Shown here piece after piece: positions 1 through 8,038 of a DNA stretch of 64,000 bases. The stretch is taken from the NCBI RefSeq assembly GCF_009928415.1, contig NZ_JAABNN010000002.1:434001-498000 (forward strand). The letters are read 5' to 3'. Both the position numbers and the translations under genes were made by a program. This DNA comes from Bacillus sp. USDA818B3_A. GTDB lineage: Bacteria > Bacillota > Bacilli > Bacillales > Cytobacillaceae. The notes below the pieces were generated by a model. That model had not been told where the DNA came from. It was given only the letters and a program-made list of their open reading frames with translations, and searched no databases. How positions within the stretch are numbered: position 1 is the stretch's first letter; each line of letters opens with the position of its first letter.

Positions 1-471
1 ATAGTTCATATCTATATCAACAATCGGTGCAAAAGCCCAGTTACAACCGGCCACACGGCCTTCACGACCTGCAACTAATCCTAATTTATAGGCCATTTCT
101 TCATTATCTGTTGCAGCCACCTGCATCTGTTTTCCAAAATAGGTGCCATCGGTTGCAATCCCATTCCCGCCAGCCTCCAAGTTGGCAGAGATTAGTAAAG
201 GAACTGGCGATAACTCTTGTAACAACCGATGTGTTTCCTGTATTTTTGCTCCTATATCCGGCCGGTACATGATGCCGCCAGGATGATATTCCTTAATGAA
301 GGCTTCTAACTCTTGTTTATTGTCTGAACCGCCAATGGGACAAAATAATTGCCCCACTTTTTCATGTAAGGTCATGGATTGAAGAGTTTCTTCCACCCAC
401 TGAATTTCTTTTTCATTAAGAAAAAATGGTTTGCTTTTCAAGAAAGTTAGGTTATCACTTAATTTCAGCAT
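1..471 (-). CDS. Glycoside hydrolase family 3 protein, N-terminal part (runs off the window)
   Basis: I translated the minus strand from an ATG at 471 to the window edge: 157 uninterrupted codons beginning MLKLSDNLTFLK. The segment has the GH3 N-terminal barrel pattern: a leading helix with SMTLHEKVGQLF, then PGGIMYRP, and GCNWAFAPIVDID, which is the usual GH3 strand before the substrate pocket. GH3 members are beta-glucosidases or beta-N-acetylhexosaminidases, and the catalytic residues lie outside this window, so the substrate is unknown. There is no signal peptide, so it is probably cytoplasmic. The start has an AGGAG box 7 nt upstream. It lies 4 nt after the pgmB stop, so the two genes are very likely one transcript. 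Confidence 0.85.
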   Translation of the reverse strand, partial: MLKLSDNLTFLKSKPFFLNEKEIQWVEETLQSMTLHEKVGQLFCPIGGSDNKQELEAFIKEYHPGGIMYRPDIGAKIQETHRLLQELSPVPLLISANLEAGGNGIATDGTYFGKQMQVAATDNEEMAYKLGLVAGREGRVAGCNWAFAPIVDIDMNY

Positions 472-475
472 AGTC

Positions 476-1138
476 TTAGCTCCTAATCATGTTGAATTCT
501 AGTAACTTTTCTATTTCTATATTGGTTAAATCGATTAATTTCATATCAGCGTTTACGCAGTTAACAGCTGACCCTACACCCACTGCCTTCATACCTGCAG
601 CTTTTGCAGCATCAATTCCTGCTTGTGCGTCTTCGATAACTGCACATGCTTCGGGCTGTATTCCTAGCATTTGGGCAGCCAGCAGAAAGACCTCCGGATC
701 AGGTTTACTGTTTTTGATGCTATTTCCATCCGCAATGGCATCAAAGTTCGAAGTTAATCCAATCTGCTCTAAAATAAAGGGCGTGTTTTTACTAGAAGAG
801 CCGATGGCGATTTTTATATCCCTAGCCTTTAAACTTATTAAAAGATTAATAACCCCTGGTAAAATGTCATTGGGTGATAACTTGTTAAGCAGTTCACAAT
901 AGATTTCATTTTTTCTTTGTGCAAGTTGAAGTTTCTCATTTTCACTGTAAGCTTTATCTGAATGACTCAGAATAATATCGAGACTTTCCATTCTGCTTAC
1001 ACCGCGAAGTCTTTCATTTATTTTTCTATCAAAATAGATGTTTTCTTGATCGCTGATTTGTTTCCATGCTTGGTAATGATATTCATCTGTAGAAACAATT
1101 ACACCGTCTAAATCAAAAATAACTGCTGATATATTCAT
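476..1138 (-). CDS. pgmB: Beta-phosphoglucomutase (HAD family)
   Basis: A 220-residue HAD-superfamily protein. It opens MNISAVIFDLDGVIVSTDEYHY, with the nucleophile and acid/base aspartates at D9 and D11 of the DxD motif. It also has GSSSKN (motif II), KPDPEVF (motif III lysine) and VIEDAQAGIDAAKAAGM (motif IV), as in beta-PGM. The enzyme interconverts beta-glucose-1-phosphate and glucose-6-phosphate. An ATG five codons upstream (1153) exists, but GAGGATGGGG sits at the right distance for the ATG at 1138. It is followed at once by a GH3 gene, which suggests use of a phosphorolysed or hydrolysed glucoside. A cre-like box lies 58 nt upstream of the start. Confidence 0.9.
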   Translation of the reverse strand: MNISAVIFDLDGVIVSTDEYHYQAWKQISDQENIYFDRKINERLRGVSRMESLDIILSHSDKAYSENEKLQLAQRKNEIYCELLNKLSPNDILPGVINLLISLKARDIKIAIGSSSKNTPFILEQIGLTSNFDAIADGNSIKNSKPDPEVFLLAAQMLGIQPEACAVIEDAQAGIDAAKAAGMKAVGVGSAVNCVNADMKLIDLTNIEIEKLLEFNMIRS

Positions 1139-1195
1139 AGGCCCCATCCTCATTTATCAAAAAGTAAGCAACGCTGCGCCATTTGCGCAATTATC

Positions 1196-1209
1196 TGTAA
1201 GCGTTTCCT
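1196..1209 (-). promoter_or_regulatory. cre-like CcpA site upstream of pgmB
   Basis: TGTAAGCGTTTCCT matches 12 of 14 positions of the Bacillus cre consensus TGNAARCGNWWWCA. It lies 58 nt upstream of the pgmB start, which fits catabolite repression of the pgmB-GH3 unit. Binding is inferred. Confidence 0.55.
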
Positions 1210-1334
1210 ATTGCAATTACTATGATATAAGAAATAACACCTGATCGCTTTCCCCTTTTTGGCTGAAAATAGGCTGATATTTGTTCTAATTATGATTTAC
1301 AGATTTATCCAAAAAGCTAAAGAAAGTAAAAAAA

Positions 1335-1365
1335 GAACCAGGTTAGCTTAACTGGTTCCGTTTTT
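1335..1365. terminator. Terminator-like hairpin between divergent genes
   Basis: GAACCA and TGGTTC pair, followed by GTTA with TAAC around a three-base loop. A run of T follows on the plus strand and a run of A precedes. It lies between the divergent pgmB and the small gene at 1439, where no upstream plus-strand gene needs stopping. It may be a relic or a leader element. Confidence 0.5.
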
Positions 1366-1438
1366 TTGTAGTAAAATAGCTATGTCTGATTTTGTTTGTT
1401 AAAAAATAATCATATTATTTCACACTAGAGGTTATTAA

Positions 1439-1627
1439 ATGAAGGTATATAAATTAAAAAGGCAGTTTGTTGGATATAAAAAAGGAACACAGTTTTTCTT
1501 GATTAGTGAATCGGAATTTATAGGTGTAAAAGAATTTGTATTGAGAACAAAAGATTTAGCGCAGAAACTATCGATCAATGAAAGTGAACTTCATAAGAAT
1601 TTTATATTTATAAAAGAAATCTTTTAA
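1439..1627 (+). CDS. Small hypothetical protein (62 aa)
   Basis: I do not recognise this protein. It is 62 residues, basic and aromatic at the N-terminus (MKVYKLKRQFVGYKKG), with no membrane segment and no cysteine pattern. The ATG is preceded by AGAGG at a usable distance. A long-stem hairpin at 1688-1728 follows 60 nt after the stop, which supports a real transcription unit. It stands alone, divergent from pgmB and convergent with the esterase. Its length means it could still be fortuitous. Confidence 0.5.
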   Translation: MKVYKLKRQFVGYKKGTQFFLISESEFIGVKEFVLRTKDLAQKLSINESELHKNFIFIKEIF

Positions 1628-1687
1628 TTAGATACTATCTTAGCCATTGAGTAAATTTCATGTTTAAGGATAGGAGACTCTATAAAA

Positions 1688-1728
1688 AAGGAACCCTCCT
1701 ACCACAAATCGGAAATGATGGGTTCCTT
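1688..1728. terminator. Bidirectional terminator
   Basis: A nine-base-pair stem AAGGAACCC/GGGTTCCTT with a 23-nt loop. T-rich sequence follows on the plus strand and A-rich sequence precedes it. It separates the convergent genes ending at 1627 and 1756. Confidence 0.8.
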
Positions 1729-1755
1729 TTCTTTCTTTACTTATATCCTTAATAT

Positions 1756-2868
1756 TTATAAATCCTTAATTGCATTAGCTATCTCAATACACAAATCTTC
1801 TGCCTGCGGAACATGTCCCAATTTATCGATAAACGCATGGGTCATCCCTTTATAACGGAAACAAGTTGTTTCTACTCCTGCATCCTGAAGCTGCTTGGCA
1901 TAAAACTCTGTATGAATGCGCAAACCATCAAATTCTGCTCCTGCTAGAATTGCTTTTGGCAGACCTTCGTGTGATTCGGCAAGCATTGGACTAACATATG
2001 GATTATTGATATCTTCCTTATCTGGAATATAGGCTCCTAAGAAAAGATTATCTTCATGTTTTGAAGGTCTTCCGAGTGAAATAAGTCCAGTGATGATGTC
2101 CTTGTGCTCCTCGGACTTTTCAAAGAAGTTCTCACTCCACTCATATCCATCAACCATGGCATCCGCTTGTGTAACGGCCGGATAAATCAGTACCTGCATG
2201 GCAATTTTGGGTGTCCCTTCCTCTCTTGCTTTCAAACAGACTGCCGCTGCATAATTCCCACCAGCACTATCTCCGCCAACACTGATTTTTTCAGGGTCAA
2301 TACCGTAGGCTTCGGCATTCTCATAAACATGCTTTACCGCATAATAATTGTCATTGAAACCATGAGGGAATGGCTTTTCTGGAGCTAAGGAATAATCAAC
2401 GTTAAACACAACGGCATCTGCTAATTCAGCTATCAATTTACAGAAGTTTTCAACCGTATAGACGGTGCCGCCAATCCAGCCGCCTCCATGAAAAAATACG
2501 AAAGCAGGCCGTTTTGAATTCTTTTCTGATTTTCTTGGATAGTAACGCCATAATCCTACTGTATTTCCGCTTTCTGTAATCTCTTCATATTTTGTATGTA
2601 TTTCTACTGTGTTTAGATTATAGTTTGGGAACCCCATGTTTTCTCTCATAATGGGAATTAATACTTCCATCGGCGGCATGGCTGCAGGTTCTTCCCCATC
2701 TAATTTTCCGGCCCAATGATTATCCATAAGGCTTAATTCCATAGGATCTAGATATCCTGGTCTATCTTCACCAGGGCTTGGTTTTACGATAACCTTAACT
2801 CCGTTGTTTTCGATAGTTGTAGTTTCCTTTTGTAGTTGTTCAATAGCATTTGTATCATATTTGCGCAC
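1756..2868 (-). CDS. Alpha/beta-hydrolase esterase, HSL type
   Basis: A 370-residue esterase of the hormone-sensitive-lipase family. The oxyanion-hole HGGGW is at residues 127-131 and the nucleophile serine at S201 in GDSAGG. The likely acid is D314 (EFDGLR) and the histidine H344 (MTHAF), so the triad looks complete. There is no signal peptide, so it should be cytoplasmic and act on short acyl esters. The start is a GTG at 2868 preceded by AGAAGGG; no better in-frame start is visible. In this neighbourhood it could remove acetyl or other acyl groups from plant sugars, but nothing in the sequence fixes the substrate. The N-terminal ~85 residues are a cap region. Confidence 0.88.
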   Translation of the reverse strand: MRKYDTNAIEQLQKETTTIENNGVKVIVKPSPGEDRPGYLDPMELSLMDNHWAGKLDGEEPAAMPPMEVLIPIMRENMGFPNYNLNTVEIHTKYEEITESGNTVGLWRYYPRKSEKNSKRPAFVFFHGGGWIGGTVYTVENFCKLIAELADAVVFNVDYSLAPEKPFPHGFNDNYYAVKHVYENAEAYGIDPEKISVGGDSAGGNYAAAVCLKAREEGTPKIAMQVLIYPAVTQADAMVDGYEWSENFFEKSEEHKDIITGLISLGRPSKHEDNLFLGAYIPDKEDINNPYVSPMLAESHEGLPKAILAGAEFDGLRIHTEFYAKQLQDAGVETTCFRYKGMTHAFIDKLGHVPQAEDLCIEIANAIKDL

Positions 2869-3078
2869 GGTTCTAACATCCCTTCTAAACTCTTATTAAT
2901 AATTCTTTAGACTATCTACCTAGCAAAGTTTCTTTTAGTTGGGCAAGGAACAGAATTCGTAAACCGCTTTCTTTTACCGTTTTAATAATATAATGGATTT
3001 ATATAAAATTCATCCCCTTTTTTGACTGAAAATAGGCAATTTTTTGTCCTAAGTAAAATATAATCCGCGTTTAATAAA

Positions 3079-3834
3079 TTACACATTCTCCAAATAGCTT
3101 CTAGTGATATTTGGGATAACTATTTTCCCGTTTCTGCTGTATCTTTCAAATAAATTCGATAATGCAGTAATGAAAGACTGATACTCCTTGTCGGTCTTTT
3201 TTGGTGAGTAGGAAGCGGATAAGTATCTGCCTAAAAATCCATCTAAATCAAATGGCAAGTCATTACGAAAGTACTTTAGTTCATACTTTCCATCTTTAAA
3301 AAATTGTTGAAATGCAATTGGAGTCTCCTCCATACCGCCGCTAAAGCCTTTAAAACTTGGGCAGTACTTTTGGCAAACCTCAGCACTTTCCTTGTTTAGA
3401 TCACTTGCCCCATCCCGGCTGTTCCAGACAAGGGCCACTCTTCCATCCTGTTTCAAGATTCGTTGACATTCCACTCTGAACGGCTCCATGTCGAACCAGT
3501 GAAACGCCTGAGCTACGGTTACTAAATCAATTCTATTATCATTTATAGTTGTGTTTTCAGCCGTGGCCTTTACTGAAATAAAACCGGAATATGGCTTCAA
3601 AGTTTGTTCCGCAACTGTTCTCATATCATCATTTGGTTCGACACCGATTACTGTATATCCCCTTTCGAGAAGCTGCCTGCTAAATATACCGGTTCCAGAG
3701 CCAATATCTGCAACCATAGAATCCTCATTTAGACTAACTTCAGAAATTAAATAGTCAATATATTCACTAGGGTAGCTGGGACGAGATTTTGCATATACCT
3801 CTGCTTTATCTGTGAATTTATCAGTAGATTTCAT
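3079..3834 (-). CDS. Class I SAM-dependent methyltransferase
   Basis: A 251-residue protein with the Rossmann methyltransferase core: motif I VADIGSGTGIFSRQL, a following acidic residue (IGVEPNDDM), and VTVAQAFHWFD and ALVWNSRDG as later motifs. It resembles Bacillus proteins annotated only as class I methyltransferases, and the acceptor is unknown. The start is placed at 3834 because GGAGAG lies 9 nt upstream of that ATG. An upstream in-frame ATG at 3870 has no comparable site. It is a single-gene unit with no obvious link to sugar metabolism. Confidence 0.85.
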   Translation of the reverse strand: MKSTDKFTDKAEVYAKSRPSYPSEYIDYLISEVSLNEDSMVADIGSGTGIFSRQLLERGYTVIGVEPNDDMRTVAEQTLKPYSGFISVKATAENTTINDNRIDLVTVAQAFHWFDMEPFRVECQRILKQDGRVALVWNSRDGASDLNKESAEVCQKYCPSFKGFSGGMEETPIAFQQFFKDGKYELKYFRNDLPFDLDGFLGRYLSASYSPKKTDKEYQSFITALSNLFERYSRNGKIVIPNITRSYLENV

Positions 3835-4080
3835 AAAACCACACTCTCCTTTCGACCAATGCCTTAACAATTTTTAATTTATTGTATTATTCTTTTAATA
3901 ATTACTATTTCCTTCTTCATTGAACACCCATAATTAATGTGAATTTGAAGTTATTTAAAAATGGTTATCTTAATATGGGTAGGTGTATTAATAGAGATTT
4001 TGAACTGGCATCTATTGGGGTTATAATAAAAAACAGAACCATAAGATGTTACAATTTTATATTTTTAGGAGGCAAAAAAA

Positions 4081-4320
4081 ATGGACAAGCAGGGACAAGA
4101 AATGTTCTTAAATTTTATTTTACAAAGGGTTCAAGAGGGCAAGGAAGATGAAGCAAAATCTATATTAACAGAAAACTTTAAGAAACAAACGGAAGGCACT
4201 TTTTCACAACAAGATATTCAAGAGTTTATCCCTAAGATGATTAGTTTATTAAAGCCGGAAAAATTAGATGAAGTACAGGCAGTTGTGAAGCAATTTTCTG
4301 GAGATTTTGGGAATAAATAA
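4081..4320 (+). CDS. Small helical hypothetical protein (79 aa)
   Basis: I do not recognise the family. The protein is 79 residues, highly charged and predicted helical (MDKQGQEMFLNFILQRVQEG), with no cysteine and no membrane segment. A near-perfect AGGAGG precedes the ATG. A strong terminator at 4432-4472 follows. It is flanked by a divergent methyltransferase and a convergent GH43 gene, so it is transcribed alone. Confidence 0.7.
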   Translation: MDKQGQEMFLNFILQRVQEGKEDEAKSILTENFKKQTEGTFSQQDIQEFIPKMISLLKPEKLDEVQAVVKQFSGDFGNK

Positions 4321-4431
4321 GTCAACAAATCTAAACAAGATGTTTTCCAATCTATTTTAGACTCTATCCGTTCTTTTTTGAACAATATTGGGATTTTAAA
4401 AGACTTATTGAGGAAGATAACGAATAGTTAA

Positions 4432-4472
4432 AAGAGAACCAAGATTGTCTAATTTACAATTTTGGTTCTCTT
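4432..4472. terminator. Bidirectional terminator
   Basis: AAGAGAACCAA pairs with TTGGTTCTCTT, extended inward by ATTGT/ACAAT. It sits between the small plus-strand gene and the convergent GH43 gene. Confidence 0.85.
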
Positions 4473-4500
4473 CATTTATTAGTTCCATTTTAACCAAGAA

Positions 4501-6021
4501 TTAATTGCTATACTCAAACCAATCAAAATAGGCAGGGGCACTACTTTTTGGTCTAATTCCTGCTGCATATAGTCCAAAGTATACACCCGTAAATCCACCA
4601 GCTACTTCAGTGGATAAAAGAGAACATTCTCCCGAGCCTAGAATAACAGCCTCTCCGTCTTGACGTTGATAGGAAAAAGTATAATTTTTTGCATCAGCAT
4701 GCACGTTTAAAATAATCGCTTCCTCAGTATATACATGCTCAGACTCAACCTTCCAAAGGGACCCGATTCTTCGTCTTACAAAGACCTTCTTTACACCATC
4801 CCTTATTCCTAATGCTATTTCATAATGAAATCTCTCATTCATAAAGACGGTTAAACCTGCCTCTTCCCCATCCTTAGTTGGAGAGAATTCTAAGAGTGTT
4901 GAAACTTTGCAATCAAAATGTTGCTGCCTCCGGCCGACGAACGCTTGTGAGCCTAGGTCATTCAGGCTGGTTGAAGCTCCATATAATGTCAGGTATCCAG
5001 GTCTGTCCGTTAAAGACCAGCATTCTTCACTAGGATTACGCAAGAAATTCCATGAGAAAGCTAGATTAGCATCATTAAAGTCATCTTTTGAACTTAACTG
5101 ATCTTTTTCCTCTAGCTTGAGCGTTCTTCCGTCCATTTCTAATTCGACTTGAGCACCAATTACCGGCCATCCTTCCTCATTCCAATCGACTGGGGCCAAG
5201 TAAGTTTCCCTGCCAAGATGATGATGTTTTCCACTAAACGGAATAGGGGCAGGACGTATTCCTAAAAACACTGTCCACCAGCTGCCATCAATATATTGAA
5301 CCAAGTCCGCATGCCCGGTTGCTTGGATTGGACTGTCGCTGCTGCGATGGGTCAAAAATGGGTTATTGGGATGGCTTTCAAACGGACCAAAAGGCTGTTT
5401 GCTTCGCGCCATGGTTACCATATGCCCATATTCTGTTCCACCTTCTGCGATCATTAAATAGTAATGATCTTTTATCTTATAAAGATGTGGTCCCTCTGGA
5501 TGGGCACCGCCTGTACCTTGCCAAATTAAGCGGCGCTCAGTAAGAATCTCCCCAGTTTCCACATTAATTACCGCCTGATAAATCCCTGAAGCTTCCCCAC
5601 GGAAGATGTCTTGTGTTCCTGTTAGGTAAACCTTCCCATCTTCATCAAATAATAGAGAAGGATCTATTCCAGGCCAATCAAGCCAAATGGGTTCTGACCA
5701 AGGGCCTTCAGGGTTTTCAGCCCAGACGATAAAGTTTTTTCCAATTGTTAGATTGGTAGTAATCATATAAAACTTGCCATTATTGTATCGAATAGTTGGG
5801 GCAAATATCCCCATAGAACTCTTCGATTCATGTAAAGGTAATTGACTATCACGAGTTAAACAATGTCCGATCTGTTTCCAATTGACAAGATCCTTTGAAT
5901 GAAAAATCGGTACACTTGGGAAATATTCAAAAGTACTGGTGACTAGATAAAAATCTTCTCCTACTTTACAAATGCTTGGATCAGGATGGAAGCCGCTGAT
6001 AACTGGGTTTTGATATTTCAA
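4501..6021 (-). CDS. Glycoside hydrolase family 43 (beta-xylosidase / arabinofuranosidase type)
   Basis: A 506-residue two-domain GH43 enzyme. The N-terminal five-bladed propeller starts MKYQNPVISGFHPDPSICKV, where D14 is the family's catalytic base. GIDPSLLFDEDG carries the pKa-modulating aspartate, and GAHPEGPHLYK supplies the likely acid glutamate. The C-terminal ~180 residues (from about 320) form the beta-sandwich seen in xylosidase-type GH43 proteins. It has no signal peptide, so it is probably cytoplasmic, acting on imported xylo- or arabino-oligosaccharides. It lies downstream of the GH1 gene on the same strand, but a 312-bp tandem array separates them, so it probably has its own promoter. 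The exact sugar cannot be told from sequence. Confidence 0.9.
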   Translation of the reverse strand: MKYQNPVISGFHPDPSICKVGEDFYLVTSTFEYFPSVPIFHSKDLVNWKQIGHCLTRDSQLPLHESKSSMGIFAPTIRYNNGKFYMITTNLTIGKNFIVWAENPEGPWSEPIWLDWPGIDPSLLFDEDGKVYLTGTQDIFRGEASGIYQAVINVETGEILTERRLIWQGTGGAHPEGPHLYKIKDHYYLMIAEGGTEYGHMVTMARSKQPFGPFESHPNNPFLTHRSSDSPIQATGHADLVQYIDGSWWTVFLGIRPAPIPFSGKHHHLGRETYLAPVDWNEEGWPVIGAQVELEMDGRTLKLEEKDQLSSKDDFNDANLAFSWNFLRNPSEECWSLTDRPGYLTLYGASTSLNDLGSQAFVGRRQQHFDCKVSTLLEFSPTKDGEEAGLTVFMNERFHYEIALGIRDGVKKVFVRRRIGSLWKVESEHVYTEEAIILNVHADAKNYTFSYQRQDGEAVILGSGECSLLSTEVAGGFTGVYFGLYAAGIRPKSSAPAYFDWFEYSN

Positions 6022-6155
6022 ATTGAATTTCCCTTCTTTCTCATATAATGTTGATTAATAGGTATATATCATAAACCCATTTGTGAATGGCACTTAATTC
6101 TTACAAGCTGTTCTAATATGAACGGGATCTAATTACCTTTTTTCCTCGAATCTCA

Positions 6156-6467
6156 GGTCTCATCCCCTGAAGGCGAATGAATTTGAGCGCTTTGACCGAT
6201 GAGCTCGGGTCTCATCCCCTAAAGGTGAATGAATTTGAGCGCTTCGACCGATGAGCTCGGGTCTCATCCCCTGAAGGCGAATGAATTTGATAGCTTCGAC
6301 CGATGAGCTCGGGTCTCATCCCCTGAAGGTGAATGAATTTGAGCGCTTCGACCGATGAGACCGAGTCTCATCCCCTGAAAGTGACGGAATTTGAGTGCTT
6401 CGACCGATGAGACCCATCCTCATCCCCTGAAGGTGAATGAATTCGAGCGCTTCGACCGATGAGACCA
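6156..6467. repeat. Six-copy tandem array of a 52-bp unit
   Basis: Starts of GGTCTCATCCCCTGA-like units fall at 6156, 6208, 6260, 6312, 6364 and 6416, exactly 52 bp apart, with a few substitutions between copies and no length changes. Each junction carries GATGAG and CTCATC seven bases apart, so every unit boundary can fold as a hairpin. The period is not a multiple of three, and no protein is encoded. The array fills the 493-bp gap between the GH1 stop and the GH43 start; the rest of that gap shows nothing clear. Confidence 0.95.
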
Positions 6468-6514
6468 AGTTTCTCCTGAAGATTTATCGGGCGGATCTAT
6501 CGATTTGTTTAAGA

Positions 6515-7780
6515 CTATTCATTTACAGCATTGGTCTTAGAAATCTCACCCAGAAGACGTCCACTATCTTTTACAACTCTCTCTTGCGTTTCTCGGTTGA
6601 CCCCAATAATCCCAAAATGCGGATCATAGCCAAACGTCCATTCATAGTTATCAAACGTGGACCAATAAAGGTAACCTAAAACTTGAATCCCCTCCTCCAT
6701 ACACGCATACAGCCCTTTAAGTCCTCGCTGAATAAACTCAATTCGCCGGCTATCGTCATCTGTGGCAATACCATGTTCTGTTACCAAAATAGGGATATCT
6801 AACTCAGCAGCTACATTTCGGATGGTTCCAGCAAGTGCTTCCGGATAAAATTCATATCCCATGGCTGTTACTTCTTTTCCTTCAGCAAGCGGAACTTGTC
6901 CTTCTGGACCATACACTTCACGGGTGTAGTTCTGTACTCCGATAAAATCATCACCTTCAATGGCAGACTTGAATTGTCCAAAATATTCATGCCAAACTTT
7001 TGCAGCCTGCTCTTCCCCACCCTCAATGGCTTGGATTTCAGGCAATGCCAATGATAATCCTACCTTAGTGGATGGATTGACTTTTTTCATCACTTCTCTA
7101 GCCTTACGGTGGGCATCTTTCACAATATCTAAAGAAGCCTCATCAGATGCCATATGGAAGGTAAAATATTGATCAATCGTTGTTCCGCATTTTGCAGCAG
7201 CCGATTCACGCCAGCCTGGAGCTGTCCATGACTTGGCATCCATCCCCACAGGAGGCATAAAGTTCATATTAATAAACAATTCTTTTAACATGACTGGTAA
7301 ATTAACTTCATTCATCGTTAAGACGTAAGGAATATCCTGACCAAACTCCTTGAATACGACCTCACAATATCCCGCAAATAGGTCCGCCGTCTCAGGATTC
7401 TTCCAGCCGCCTAGTTTCATCAGCCACTGTGGAGAGGTAAAATGCATCATGGTGACGACTGGGGTGATATTGTGGTCATAACATGTTTTAATGACGTCAC
7501 GATAATGATCCAATTCCTTTTTTGAATAGACACCTTGCTCCGGTTCAATTCTCGCCCACTCAATCGAAAAACGGTAGCTGTTTAAACCTAAGCTTGCCAT
7601 CAACTCAATATCCTGTTTGTACCGATTATAGTGATCGACGGCATCACCTGAATAATCTCTGTAAGGAGATCCTTCTGAATATTCTTCAGCCCACATATCT
7701 GATTTATCATTATTTCCCTCTACTTGGTAGGCAGATGTAGCCGTCCCCCAAAGGAAGGATTTTGGAAAAACATATTTCAT
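6515..7780 (-). CDS. Glycoside hydrolase family 1, beta-glucosidase type (copy 1)
   Basis: A 421-residue GH1 enzyme starting MKYVFPKSFLWGTATSAYQVEG. The acid/base is E158 in TMNEVN (usually TFNEP) and the nucleophile is about E335 in VTEHG (usually TENG), so both glutamates are present in altered settings. It is shorter than the typical 450-480-residue GH1 enzymes. No signal peptide is present. The SD is GGGGG before the ATG. It is divergent from the AraC gene at 8039, its probable activator, and is a clear paralogue of the GH1 at 34983. It likely removes beta-glucose, possibly after rhamnose is trimmed. A 6-phospho-glycosidase role is not excluded. Confidence 0.92.
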   Translation of the reverse strand: MKYVFPKSFLWGTATSAYQVEGNNDKSDMWAEEYSEGSPYRDYSGDAVDHYNRYKQDIELMASLGLNSYRFSIEWARIEPEQGVYSKKELDHYRDVIKTCYDHNITPVVTMMHFTSPQWLMKLGGWKNPETADLFAGYCEVVFKEFGQDIPYVLTMNEVNLPVMLKELFINMNFMPPVGMDAKSWTAPGWRESAAAKCGTTIDQYFTFHMASDEASLDIVKDAHRKAREVMKKVNPSTKVGLSLALPEIQAIEGGEEQAAKVWHEYFGQFKSAIEGDDFIGVQNYTREVYGPEGQVPLAEGKEVTAMGYEFYPEALAGTIRNVAAELDIPILVTEHGIATDDDSRRIEFIQRGLKGLYACMEEGIQVLGYLYWSTFDNYEWTFGYDPHFGIIGVNRETQERVVKDSGRLLGEISKTNAVNE

Positions 7781-7854
7781 TGATAGTTACCCCCTGATCT
7801 CAATTCTTATAAATTAATAGTAACTATCAATAACTCAAGATATAATGTTAAAAA

Positions 7855-7884
7855 ACGAGATATTGATTGCTCGAATCATAGTTT
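7855..7884 (-). promoter_or_regulatory. Candidate AraC operator upstream of GH1 copy 1
   Basis: Read on the minus strand, CTATGATTCGAGCAATC resembles the promoter-distal half-site CTTTGATTCGAGCAATA found upstream of the GH1 at 34983. The second half-site is degenerate here. It lies about 75-105 nt upstream of the GH1 start in the divergent region with the AraC gene. Confidence 0.4.
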
Positions 7885-8038
7885 TTAAAATTTGCATTAT
7901 TTGATTTGGTAATAATACGCGTTTAATCAAGATCATTTTTCCAAGTATGTGTTAATATATGGATAAATCCATTAAGCAGACAAGGTACATATTCATAGAC
8001 CTCGTAGTATTTACATATATGTGGAAGGGGAACATTGA

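Noticed and set aside
1335..1365. T-box or riboswitch leader before the gene at 1439
   Set aside because: Only a single hairpin is present; no T-box sequence or conserved aptamer core could be found.
3939..4151. 70-codon plus-strand frame ahead of the small protein gene at 4081
   Set aside because: It overlaps the better-supported gene in another frame, lacks a ribosome binding site and has no family resemblance.
6156..6467. 52-bp array as a CRISPR
   Set aside because: Units are contiguous with no unique spacers and there are no cas genes nearby.
6437..6679. Plus-strand frame across the end of the 52-bp array
   Set aside because: It runs antisense through GH1 copy 1 and non-coding repeats; no start signal.
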